Assembly (NCBI RefSeq): GCF_003589595.1
Contig: NW_020654051.1
Location: 10,222,886 to 10,286,885, forward strand
Length of the DNA: 64,000 bases
Source: Hyposmocoma kahamanoa
Taxonomy: Eukaryota > Arthropoda > Insecta > Lepidoptera > Cosmopterigidae
Direction of reading: 5' to 3'
Shown piece by piece: positions 9,716 to 20,200 of the stretch. Position 1 is the stretch's first letter. Every line of letters starts with the position of its first letter. The notes under the pieces are model-generated. The model was not told where the DNA came from. It was given only the letters and a program-made list of their open reading frames with translations, and did no database searches. Position numbers and translations under genes: made by a program.

Positions 9716-10692
9716 GTTAATATTATAGAGGAAATTGGATTTGCACATGTCTTCTGTACACAATAATAACTATACGATTTAATTGTTACGTAATATCGTC
9801 AAAAATTTTGATTCTCAATTTAAATTTATTTATTTTACTCAAATTGTTACCATCTGTGACGAACGTGCCCTTTAACTTGTTTTTATACAAAAATCTCAAG
9901 CCCCTATAAAATAAATCTTTATTATTACGAGTATTTCAAATGCCTAAACTACGAGTCTGTCTTGACGTAGAAACGGGCGATAATGGGTCGATCCTCGTAA
10001 GTAAAGTGATGAAGTGCCTGTCAGTTTCTTGTCTGTTCCTTTTACGGGTTCTTTTAGATATGCAATGAAAAAGTTCGTGTGTAGATTTTTGTGTTCGTGC
10101 GTTCCTTTGTCTGTAAAATTAATGTGCTTCTTACGACTATTCTACAAATATAAGGGCAAAGAGCGAAATTTCCGTATTCTATGATCATAAAGATTTATAA
10201 TAAAATATCCAACAAGTTAAAAACATAATTATAGTTATGATATGCAATAAACAACTTTTGAAGCTTGTAATACAAAAACGCTACTGCAGTCTGAGCGAAT
10301 TTCCAATGACAAAAATTAAATCGTACCTATCTATACAATAATGAATTATAAAATTTATACAGTCCTTCTTTGCAGTGACAATTACAGGGTATCTATCATA
10401 CACGCGCACAAGCTGACCCTGTAATTTTAATTAAAATTGGTAAATCAATTTAAATTTTTACCAAACTTTTTTCTTGAAAAACATGTTAAATAAACTTTGC
10501 GCCATGCCAGTCTTAAAACTACAATGAAAAACGTACAGAAAATTATTACAACTCTCAAAAACAAAACGGAAAAACCACAGTCAAAAAATAACTCTACTGT
10601 AGTAACAGATTATTGTTTTTCTTACACTGAAGTCCATTTTTAGTAAACGCGACAATGTAAATAAACCTATTTCTTTACTATACTATATAAAA
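9716..10692. other. AT-rich DNA, no gene seen
   Basis: No ORF of interest, no recognisable repeat and no strong secondary structure. It separates the Gypsy/family A block from the DD82E transposon. Confidence 0.6.
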
Positions 10693-10919
10693 TATAGCTT
10701 GATACCTGTGACGTTTGTCAGAATGACAGTTACTAGAGATGAGACGTCCATTATATTTTATCGATATTTATAAAGAAATGAGTTTTTTTTAATGTCATTT
10801 TTTAGAGATTGAAAGAAAAAGAAAGAAAGAAAAATAAAAGTGTACTCATAGGAAAATTATCATTAACGATGGATATAAATGTAATTTTTTTAGATAACTC
10901 CTCAATACTGATTTATTTT

Positions 10920-11230
10920 GTTACTAGTTTTTGCCCGCGACTTCGTCCGCGTGGAAAAGTTACTTTGGGCAGCATTTTAATTTAAAGGATACTACATTTT
11001 ATGCAAAGTTTCAAGCTATAAACATCGAAAACCACATTTCCCATACAAACTTCAACCTCCATTTCCACCCCTTTTGTGGTTGATCTTCAAAATAAGCGAG
11101 GACTTATATCCATACAACAAAAAAAGATTCATCAAAATCCGTCGCGTAGTTTTTGCGTGATGCGTGCACAAACATACAGACAGACAGACAAAATGTTCAA
11201 AAATTGGTGATTTAGTATCTATATCGATTA
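10920..11230 (+). repeat. Common lepidopteran repeat with GCCCGCGACTTCGTCCGCGT motif
   Basis: Begins with the GCCCGCGACTTCGTCCGCGT block at 10934 and ends with a GCGTGATGCGTGCACAAACA block and a (CAGA)n run at 11170-11188. This sequence is widespread in lepidopteran genomes as a short interspersed element or LINE tail (recalled, not searched). It lies inside the DD82E element, 3' of its transposase stop. Confidence 0.6.
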
Positions 11231-11409
11231 GGTATTACAACCCCATTAAAATTTAAAAAAAAATTCAATGTACAGACACAGGTCATTTACAGTTTTATTA
11301 TCTGTATGATTCATTATTGTTTCAAAAAAAGAGCAAAGTATACCTCAATATTATTTAATAGTTTATTCAGATGAAATGAAACAAGAGAAATGAACAGGTA
11401 TTTAAAATT

Positions 11410-12905
11410 TTAATTGTTGAAAGGTGTACAGCCGAGATCAACGTCAAAGTCAAAGTCAGATTCATCGCTGGAGCAGTCCTGTAGATTAATAATCAATTCT
11501 TGATCACATATGTTGTCAAATTGAAGATCGCGCTCCCAATCTTTTTTAATAACATTTTTGGTCTTCTCAACTACCTTTTTCCAATCATCGGCCTTTACAT
11601 GTACACAAGCTTCATGTAGTAATGTCAACATTTTATTTGCTGTGAAAGGCGGTGCTACATTATGTCTGGCAGCGTAACCTAGAAAAAAAGTTATTGGATG
11701 AAGCAAAAAACCTACAAGAAAAGTATAATATAGTAACCCATAGTAGTATATATACTATATAGACCCTTGTAACCTTAATATATTTTTTTAAGATAATACG
11801 AACCTTTGACTTGAGCCCAGATTAGTTCAATTGCATTGTAATGACAATGGTATGGTGGTAAACGGATGACAGTGTGGCCCATTTCCTTTGCAATTTCACC
11901 TAATATATATTTTGGAGTTCTAGGCTTATGAATGCTTACTAATCTTAGCAATTCTTTTTTGAGCATGCTGTTGTTTGCTTCTACTCCTTTGTTTTGGAGC
12001 CAAGTTATAATTTCATTTTTCCGATTGCTCGTCGTAGGCGCCTTATCTTTTTGTACCGAATGGTACGGAGCGTTGTCCATAACAATAAAATGTGGTTCAC
12101 TCAAATTATTTAAAAGAGTTAGAAACCACTCCTTAAATTTGTTAAAATCCATTTCCTCGTGGTACTCTGTTGTTTTGACAGACTTAAACGCCAGCAAACA
12201 ATTGGGCACAAAACCTGACGATGTTCCCGCATGAGAAATTATTAATCTTTGCCCTTTACCTTCGGGCACCTTGGTAGTAGACTCTGCTTTATCGTCTGTC
12301 CACGATCTTGAAACAGTGTGATTTGCGTTGAGCCATGTTTCGTCTAGAAAAACCACTTTATCCCAGTCTGTAATGTCTTTGACTTTACGCAAAAAGTCAA
12401 TTCGGGCCAAAGCAATGTCTGTTCGCTCCATTATAATCTTTCTTTTATAGTTTTTTTTATACGCAAACCCGATTTCTTTCAAAATCTTGGATAGTGATGG
12501 TGGACTTCCTTCAAATAAACCCGAGTCTTTAAGCGATATGGCTAATTTTTTTAACGTGGGATATTCACCATGTGCGTAATACGCATAAATATGGTTGCGA
12601 ATTGCAGCGGCATCAAAGTCGTCAATTTCGGTGACTGGAGAGACTCTCTTTCTTTTTTTATTCGGAGTCGATAATAATATATCTTCAGCCTCCATCTCCG
12701 TTGATGATTCTCCATACTTTTTTTTGGTAATTCGAGCCACTGTAGCTCGTCCGATACCAAGAGCGTCAGCTACTCTATTGCAAACTTGCTCCAATGGCAG
12801 TAGCGGTCCGCCATTTTGATTCTCGCGCTCAAAATACTCGCGCAAACGGATAACAAACTCGCGACTTTCACTCTTTAAAACAGTTTTTTTTGTTCTTTTC
12901 GGCAT
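11410..12905 (-). CDS. DD82E transposase, two exons (12905-11804 and 11678-11410)
   Basis: The ATG at 12905 begins MPKRTKKTVL. Exon 1 encodes a helix-turn-helix region (residues about 15-65), a basic nuclear-localisation-like PNKKRKRV at 81-88, a second helical domain to about 165 and the DDE catalytic core. The catalytic residues visible are Asp188 in VFLDETW, Asp277 in IVMDNAPYH and Glu360 in YNAIELIW. The Asp277-Glu360 spacing is exactly 82 residues. A 125-base intron (GTTCGT..TTTCTAG) removes a stop, and the frame continues as GYAARHNV.. to a TAG-free acidic C-terminus (SSDESDFDFDVD). Spliced length is 456 residues with no internal stop. DD82E spacing is, to my knowledge, that of the Sailor group in the IS630-Tc1-mariner superfamily. 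The transposase would cut and paste the element by binding its terminal repeats. Confidence 0.85.
11679..11803 (-). other. Intron of the DD82E transposase gene
   Basis: Donor AAAG|GTTCGT at 11803 and acceptor TTTTCTAG at 11681-11679 after a T-rich tract. Removing 125 bases joins the frames as VKG-YAARHN at the conserved motif right after the catalytic Glu. Without splicing the frame would end ten codons later. Confidence 0.75.
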
Positions 12906-13472
12906 TGTGGCGCAAAGAAAACAACAAACAAGAAAATATAGCAACAAAACTTAACAAAGTAACAGCAACAACGATTAAACAATAATAATCACGTAGAGGT
13001 AGCGTTAGCGTATACAAGGCGTGGCGTCGGCACTCGTACTGACTCAAAAAAGATGGCGTCGGCTTGTTCGCCGCATGCGGAAGCAGTGTTGCCAGACTAA
13101 AAAAATACGAATCTGTTGTGAACACATTATTTTATTTAATTATTTTATACGATTTAAGTTAATGAAATTTTCATAAATATATTGTATCGACATTCGTCAG
13201 TCAGTCGATTACACATCTCTACCAGTCTTCAGAAAACGTTTATAAAGTAAGCTAAGAACCAAAAAACAAAAAAAAAGATAAATATGAGTTCATTTAGATT
13301 ACCTTTGTTTTTACAAGTATCTCTATGATAACATGTTTTTTTTTTAAATAAAGGATTCTTTTTTTATATACAAACGATTTAATAATATTTAAAAACTATA
13401 ACTTTTTCAACCAGATATTTATTGTGGCTGTCTTTAAAACGAAGTCGCTAATGTCGCAGGTATCAAGCTGTA

Positions 13473-14154
13473 TTTTACGTACTTTAGTATGTGATCACTG
13501 GAATTTGAAGATGAACCAGTGTGTTCTTCAAATTGTATTCTCTTTATCATGGACCAATAACTCGGGAGGCTGCTAATCTTCCTACTACAGATCGTAGTTT
13601 TGAAAAAGATCAAAATTCCGTATTATATCTGATGGGGTTGATCAATAGCTTGGAAGTAGTTTGTATTACGCAAATGGCCATCAGTGGTGAAGCCTGAAAA
13701 TTGCCTTTAGTAGTGCCGGAGCAAAACAAAAACCACGTGCCTTAATAAGTGGCGCCTTGGCAACAATTAAGCACAACACTTATTAGCAAACAAGATACTT
13801 GTACACTTGATTTCACTGGTTAATTATTCTATAATTAAAATTGAAAAGTATAGTAAATTGCTTCATAATTTTGATAATATGTGGAAAATTTTAGGCAAGC
13901 CGGTGGGAATCGAGTTACATGGACGCCTCGCCACTGATAGCTATGGATATCAATAATTCCTCTTTAATATGAAAAGGAAGACGTTTTTTTTCTTGTAATA
14001 TTATTCAAATATTGATAATGAGCTAAAATTATTTTCTGATCTGTGACAAATATGCGTGTCAATAGATGGTATTGTGTTACGAACGAGTTTACACATGAAC
14101 GCTCCCTAATATGGTTAGATGGCGCTAATCCTAAACAAAATAAAAGATAGCCTG
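13473..14154. other. AT-rich DNA, no gene seen
   Basis: No supported ORF. The segment 13540-13780 is less AT-rich but matches nothing I recognise. A short minus frame at 14191-13964 begins inside the SINE-like repeat and is not credible. Confidence 0.55.
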
Positions 14155-14335
14155 CCTCTGTGGCCGAACGGTTGCCATGCCATATTGCCATTTGTATGGC
14201 CTACATTTATTTCTCCGTGAGTTTAGGTGTAATTTTGCAGTTGTCTATGTGTGTGTCCATGGCATCCGCGACTCAGGGTTTCCTTAGTTCGGGGCTATGT
14301 TGAGTGTGTGTGTTATTATTATTATAGCCGGCATT
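14155..14335 (+). repeat. tRNA-derived SINE, head-deleted copy
   Basis: CTGTGGCCGAACGGTTGCCA is followed directly by GCCATTTGTATGGCCTACAT, TTATTTCTCCGTGAGTTTAG and TGTGTCCATGGCATCCGC, ending in a TTATTATTATTAT tail. The copy at 31853-32050 has the same body but keeps the full tRNA-like head with a B box, so this copy has lost about 45 bases of the head. Confidence 0.65.
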
Positions 14336-15660
14336 ACCCATAAAAATCTGTGCAATAAGCGCCATAGTTGATTTGATTGTTACCATTAGAAATTAGCCTT
14401 GATAAATTCCAGCTTGTCAATGTAAAACAAATTAGTTGCAAAAATAGCTATTGGCGACGTCTGGTGTACCAATAAATAAAAATTTTTAGATGCACGTTAT
14501 ACATTACGTTGTTTGTAATAATTTTCTGTGGTGAAAGTTACTCAAAACGCAATTAGTAAAGCTTATAGCTGTATCATTACTCATTCAACTGTCTCGTAAA
14601 ACTATTTCGCTAAAAGTTTCCTTTTAGGGCGAGAAACTGAATTTGGGGGTTGCAACATCACAGGCCTCAGTTATTTTGTGTATTTCGTAGATACATCTCT
14701 TATTTCCTTGAAACTGGAAGTAGTAAACAAATTTCATAACTAACATTGTACGTAGGCCATACTTACCCCGAACCCACTCCAACCCACTAATTCCTTCTCA
14801 ACCAGCTACTAAATGGCACTATAGTAGGGAAATATTCTAACTGGAATCCATACATAGTATATATACACTGTAAAAGAATTTTCTGCTGGTACTCCAACTG
14901 AACTGCATCATTCAGTTTGGGATTCTTTAAAAACGACATTACTTTACAAATATACTCGTTGGCAGATTGAAACGCAGTGGCAGATACAGATTTTCTTACA
15001 AACAAGTTTATCGAAACCACAGTGCTTGAAACCCGAAAACCTATAGTTTTTGCTCCTAGTTACAATAACACAAAGATGAGAATTGTGCGAGTTTTGCTTG
15101 CAGATTGGTCAGAGGGGTAACATTTTCTTAACGTACTTATCTGTACCTAAGATCTGCGGCAAAATCATGAACGTCAAGCGGAATATAGACAACAATTTTA
15201 ATGACCGTAATTACATAATAATGTTGTGATAGTTGTTCTTACATTTGATAGCCATGAATATCTCTAAACGTTTATAATGTGCTTCACCTCACTTTTTATT
15301 GATTCGACTAAAAACACAGCATTTATGCTGTCGGTGTGGACGTATTCAGTAATGCCTCATGTTATTTATAATTCACGTATAATTTTGCTGCGAGTAATGC
15401 ATGCTTTGAATTTATTAGATAAAAGAATCTTGTGCATCGAAACATAATAAAATATCATGTTTTGACTACCTAAATGCCCATAAATAAGGCAACTTACTTT
15501 GGAAATCGTCTGGAAAGTCCCGTTTTTCCCGGAATTTTCGACACCTCATCGAGTCTCGACTTTTTATCCTGAGACGCGGAAATGCAGCGACATTGAAATT
15601 CCTGTCTAAAACGACCTCAATATAAGCGCAAATAATGAGATACTGTAGTATTTATTATAA
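14336..15660. other. AT-rich DNA, no gene seen
   Basis: Only short, low-complexity ORFs. No repeat relationship to other parts of the window was noticed. Confidence 0.5.
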
Positions 15661-15663
15661 AAA

Positions 15664-15770
15664 ATAAGTGCGCACTTGACCTCCATCTCACCTGATGGTA
15701 AGTGATGATGTGGTCGACGATGGAGCACACCCAAATAGTACCTATTCACTCTCGCCTTGAAAAGGTTCAA
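15664..15770 (+). repeat. Dispersed repeat family D (copy 1)
   Basis: The blocks CCATCTCACCTGATGGTAAG and GTCGACGATGGAGCACAC recur inverted at 38835-38910. Such boxes are common near lepidopteran LINE tails. Confidence 0.55.
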
Positions 15771-16880
15771 GTCATATCTAAATAAGAAATCTGAAATTTC
15801 TTATTTAATAAGTAAATAAAACTATCAAGCCATAGTCTTTTTAAGATATAATTGAAACCGGACGTCTATTTCGGAGATGGAGAAAGAAACATTTCATTAC
15901 AGAATCTACAGTGTCTGCTGTCACGTTTGAGATTGGACATTGTGTTTATTCAGCATTTCGAGGTTATTCCTGCCCAACGCGTTTGTGTGAGCGTAAGCGT
16001 TAATCATTCGGTTTTCGAAGGTTCGACAACATTGGATCGTAGCCATGTCTTGGGAATCTTGTACTAGTACGTATTGCTCTCGGGGGACGAGCTTAGCTAA
16101 GTAGTGCTGAACCCTATTGAAGGATTTGGGGCCGATGAAAATTTCTTGGCTCCAGTTTTCGCAACCTCATCTATGACATTGGAGTGGCCTTGTAACCTGC
16201 GCAATATAACTTTGTTCCTTTCCACAAGAGAATTTGAGGTAATCACACAATTCTCTATAATCCTTGTTGTTTGGGAAACTAAGATCAATACGGGAAAGGC
16301 CGCTTGATTGTCTGAGTTTATATAAATGTATTTCATATAGTCTGTCATTGGGTTTAGGTTCGCATAGGCAAATATGACGTATTTCTCAGCCTGAAAGATG
16401 GACATGTGCATCCATGTTCAGAAAGTTTTTTCTTCCTACACTCTAGATTCTATTTAAAAAGCTTTAATTTACCGCATTTCTTTCAGTCTCATCTAACACT
16501 GTATATTAAAAAATTGTACAAAGGACTCATGCATGACTACCAGTTGTCTCGCATTTTTTTGATGCATAACTTCACGTTACAGCAAAAAACACTGCATCAA
16601 ATATAAATCTGAAATTCTTCAAATCCAAACATGCACAACACTAGCAACGGATCAATAGCATTTTTGGTGCCAAACCATGTCAATAACATTTTATGAAGGG
16701 GTACCAGGATAGTATTTTCCAAGTTTTTATGTGTGCATACACTGTGCGGCATCATAGCTCATTTGAAAAGGCTATATTCCGAGTTATTATATAGCAACGG
16801 TGGTAAAACAATTGTAAAACGTATAATGTACTTCAATGGCTAACTAGGAGCAGTTTTCACAAGGAGTTCTACTGTTACTA
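15771..16880. other. No gene recognised
   Basis: Holds overlapping short ORFs on both strands at 15852-16606 with no recognisable motif, start context or splice pattern. Treated as non-coding. GGAGCAGTTTTCACAAGGAG at 16847 resembles the last block of repeat family A. Confidence 0.4.
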
Positions 16881-16881
16881 T

Positions 16882-17067
16882 GACTTCCCAACAAGCAGCG
16901 CTCATAGAATTATCGTACGAGCCTTCACCAGCGCTAAGATACCGGTTCTCAAGTGTACTGGCATCTGTAGCAGTGACGGTAAGAGGCCTGATGGTACGAT
17001 TGTCGATCCATGGATGCTAGGTAGACAGCTAGTGTGGGACGCAACGGACAGATTTTATTTTCCGTAG
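16882..17067 (+). pseudogene. LINE-derived ORF remnant with KRPDG..PW..WDAT signature
   Basis: The + frame reads HRIIVRAFTSAKIPVL.., then SSDGKRPDGTIVDPW, GRQLVWDAT, and ends at a TAG at 17065-17067. The combination RPDG-x(3-5)-PW-x(6-8)-VWD(A/V)T occurs in many animal TE-associated ORFs, in a C-terminal segment downstream of reverse transcriptase in some LINE-like elements (recalled). Only about 60 codons remain and no other domain is near. Exact family unknown. Confidence 0.4.
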
Positions 17068-17256
17068 AATAAACACTGAAGTATCGAATAATTATACAAT
17101 CAATTGGAAAATGCATCTGAAAAAAATGATGATGTGTATTTAGAGTGCGAAATTCCAAAAATGCAAAAAAAATACGGTAAAAGCTTTTACAAGTTTTATA
17201 TAAAGTAATGCAAACGTAAATAATGTAATGGCTCTTGACATTAGAGAATAGAGCTT

Positions 17257-17478
17257 TCAATGTTTGATTTTGCTATAGGTATTTGTTTGACCTTCGCCAC
17301 GCACCTTTTGAAACAGTTGCACGGCTCGTGTAGGCAAAGGTACGGTAGTACCTGCACCCTGCACCAAGGCAAGTGACCTTGGTGTTACGGTATCCCTTAG
17401 CAGTTTGCTCGACTGGAGCAGAAGATAAGAGGTCAATAAATTTGTGGTGCAGGGATATAGGGATTTAATTTGTATCAA
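17257..17478 (-). CDS. Unidentified 73-codon ORF, possible decayed exon
   Basis: The part LALVQGAGTTVPLPTRAVQL, followed by FQKVRGEG, looks like real protein and loosely recalls the last helices of 3-hydroxyacid dehydrogenases (LAL..A....PLP..A..LF). The upstream half does not fit and no splice site decides the limits. It may be a pseudogene fragment or chance. Low confidence. Confidence 0.2.
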   Translation of the reverse strand: MIQIKSLYPCTTNLLTSYLLLQSSKLLRDTVTPRSLALVQGAGTTVPLPTRAVQLFQKVRGEGQTNTYSKIKH

Positions 17479-17489
17479 ATGGTTTTAAT

Positions 17490-17815
17490 AATTTAACAAT
17501 TTAACAATTCAACAATTCAACAATTCGACGATTTGACGATTTGACGGTTTGACTTGGCGACTTGGCGACTTGGCGATTTGACGGTTTGACTTGGCGACTT
17601 GGCGACTTGGCGACTTGGCGGTTTGGCGGTTTGGCGGTTTGGCGGTTTGGCGGTTTGGCGGTTTGGCGGGTTGACGGGTTGACGGGTTGACGGTTTGACG
17701 GTTTGACGGTTTGACGGTTTGACGGTTTGACGGNNNNNNNNNNTGACGATTTGACGATTTGACGATTTGACGATTTGACGATTTGACGATGTAACAATTT
17801 AATAATTTAGCAATA
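17490..17815. repeat. 8-bp minisatellite with assembly gap
   Basis: About 40 tandem copies of an octamer: AACAATTC and GACGATTT at the edges, GGCGACTT and GGCGGTTT in the middle, GACGGTTT near 17690-17733, then GACGATTT again. Variants are arranged in blocks, a sign of stepwise local duplication. Ten Ns at 17734-17743 mark an unresolved length. The long minus-strand ORF here is only translation of the repeat. Confidence 0.95.
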
Positions 17816-18603
17816 ATTTGCTTTCACGAATCTTAATTTCTGCTTAGTTCATACGTTGTACGTGAAGTACGAGCATACAATGCTTTTCATTTAAATTGCA
17901 TTCTAATTCTAGTTTGCATTTCTCGCAACATATTCCATTTCTATTCTAAGTGCTTTACATTTGCCATACCAACATGAAAGCTACGTCACGGACTGAATGC
18001 CTTCAGAATGTTCAGCCAGAATATGAATTCTGCATTTGATCGTATTCTGCTGACACTAAGAAAATATACTTTTTTAACTATTACATTTCTGTACTCCAAA
18101 TTTTGCATTTTCATTGACGAAGAAATGTTAAAGTAAACAGTAAAAATATTACACAATCCAAAGAGTCGCTTCAAAATATATTTTCACAAAGGCATGTCAT
18201 CAAAGCTCTTTGAAGTTGCAAATATGAGCCTAATTATTTCTGATCAGAAAATGGTTAAATATATTTCTAGAAAATGGTCCATAACTTTTTACAGCTACGA
18301 ACTCCTGCTAAGTGATGTTGAAGGGTGTGTGATCGAATTTGGTTATTTACCCCAATTTAAGAAATGCTCTGTGGTACATAAATGTGTTATCGTATAGTTG
18401 AACGAATACAATTTCAGTACGCAATAGTAGTATGTACTTATTGTTATGTTGTAGGTGTAATTCCGGCCCCGTCGCGGTTTGACCCAGTTCCGGGCACTTC
18501 CTCCACTCTCACTGACTTTCCGGGCATCTGTTCACGGCGAGACTCTAGCTGTCATAGTACGCTGTGAATACATTAATGTGTGATATTAAATATTTACTAA
18601 TAT
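17816..18603. other. No gene recognised
   Basis: AT-rich, with a GC-richer island at 18455-18560 (CCCGTCGCGGTTTGACCC..). Short ORFs here lack motifs. The island borders repeat family A and may belong to a longer form of it. Confidence 0.45.
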
Positions 18604-18790
18604 CTTTTTTTTATGATATTAAGTGAAGGGACGAACAAGTCGTGCGCCTGATGGTAAGCGACACGCCTCAACACAACAGTTACAGTACCACTTAGAGCTT
18701 TAAATCTCAAAGAACTGAGAGGCCCTGCCACTGCGCCCGTCACCCTGATATATAAGATGAAAAGTCCCATGTGCCTGTATTTTTACCTTA
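18604..18790 (+). repeat. Dispersed repeat family A, partial copy
   Basis: Begins after a T-run with ATGATATTAAGTGAAGGGAC, then GAACAAGTCGTGCGCCTGAT, and continues through the GCCACTGCGCCCGTCACCCT and GTCCCATGTGCCTGTA blocks. The 3' half present at 9422-9715 is missing. Confidence 0.7.
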
Positions 18791-19920
18791 GTAATTATTT
18801 CATTCGTCTTGGAGAGTAGGTGTGAAATTTTAAAAGGTAATTATCGTTTGATCTAGTTCCGGTCTTTGATAGAGCGTATATCTCGTTTCTATAGAAATGT
18901 GAATATTTAATTGAGAGACTTCCTTGAATTTTACGTTTAAAATAATGATGGAACAGCTATTTCGACAGTTGGTACTTAAACAATTAGTAATTCGATAGGT
19001 ACAGTGATTTTTGTTTTATAATTACGTAAATATTGCTCCACTGATTATGTACAGTCAAATCATATCAAGCTTGACACTTTGAACTTTGGACTGATCTTAT
19101 CGTAATCGGCATAAGTATTAAGTACATTTTGCCGAAGCTGTCGCTTTGCCTTACCTTGTGATTGCACTTTATTCCAATGAAGCATAAAAATGTTAGTGAG
19201 AAGGCAGTACTTATCGATACATGACAATTTTGTATCAGTATTAAATGTGTATGCTATTAAGGTAAAGTTATGCTAAAGTTATATACATAGATAAGTGCGC
19301 GACTTATGTAAGAATTAATTCTACATTTCTTTATAAGCTAAGCAGTTACTAGTACATAGATATCGTTGAAGCTAAAAGGTTATCGAATTTGGCCTCTTTA
19401 AAATTGAACGATGAAAAGAAATTCTGTTTAAATCCCAGTTGACAGATGAGTTGTACATTTGGGAAACGGCCCCCTCAGCACTCTAGCTAGTTTGCATAAT
19501 GGTTGTATAATAAAAGTCAAAATTTACATTTTCAGCAAAGTTTCCAGTGGGTACAATATTAAATATTTTAATTTTTAAGTATTTAAAATAGGTTATTTTT
19601 AAGAGTTTCTAAGGTGGATGGATGTTGGTTAATTGTTTGTTTAATGAATTCATTACATTAACATATTTTGATATTTTAGGAACAAGGATTTGTTCTAAGA
19701 TAATTAATTATTTTATTTATTGAAAAAAAGTGCTTACACATAGTGATGCAAGAGACACCGTCTTTTACGGCCTATTAAAAGGCTTGATTCCATTTAACAG
19801 GACTCGACTCTTAAATTAGGACTGGAGATATTATAATACTAAGAAATTCGACGACTCGAATTGTTTTTAAAAGACTCATGCTTTAATCGTGCGTGATAAT
19901 CAAAAACGGCTCGAGCTCTT
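18791..19920. other. AT-rich DNA, no gene seen
   Basis: No ORF with coding character, no repeat recognised. Confidence 0.5.
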
Positions 19921-19926
19921 AGGCTA

Positions 19927-20200
19927 ATATCATCATCATCAAATTATTCATAAGTCCCACTGCTGGGTAGGAGTGAGCGAGAGTTTAGGCCATAGTCCGC
20001 CATGTTGGGCCAATGCGGGTTTCGAGGGTTGTAAACCTTCTTCGGCATAAAGTTTTCGTTGCGTTGTTTTTTTTTTTCACCGAAAAGGTCATGGTAAATT
20101 TCATAATAAATTTCGCACATAAATTCCGAAAACCTCAGCGGTGTGATATTGGTTTCGAATCCACGGTCTGTGCTAATATGCAACGGATATTTCTTTTATG
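19927..20200 (+). repeat. Lepidopteran repeat with (ATC)n start and CCACTGCTGGG box
   Basis: ATCATCATCATC, then AGTCCCACTGCTGGGTAGGA, AGTTTAGGCCATAGTCCGCC and GTGATATTGGTTTCGAATCC. This combination is very common in Lepidoptera, where it forms the 3' part of RTE-like LINEs or related SINEs (recalled). The minus-strand ORF across it is an artefact. Confidence 0.6.

Larger units (their letters stand above)
10695..13470 (-). mobile_element. Tc1/mariner-superfamily transposon with DD82E transposase (Sailor-like), apparently complete
   Basis: About 2.78 kb bounded by terminal inverted repeats: AGCTTGATACCTGTGAC from 10696 and, on the other strand from 13469, AGCTTGATACCTGCGAC. About 18 of 21 bases match. 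TA dinucleotides flank both ends (10693-10694 and 13471-13472), as expected for TA target duplication in this superfamily. It contains one spliced transposase gene on the minus strand and a short lepidopteran repeat in the 3' part (10920-11230). Nothing in the coding region is broken, so this may be a recently active copy. Confidence 0.85.

Noticed and set aside
17501..17797. 98-codon repetitive protein (SNRQIVK repeats)
   Set aside because: Pure translation of an octamer minisatellite, and it spans the N gap.
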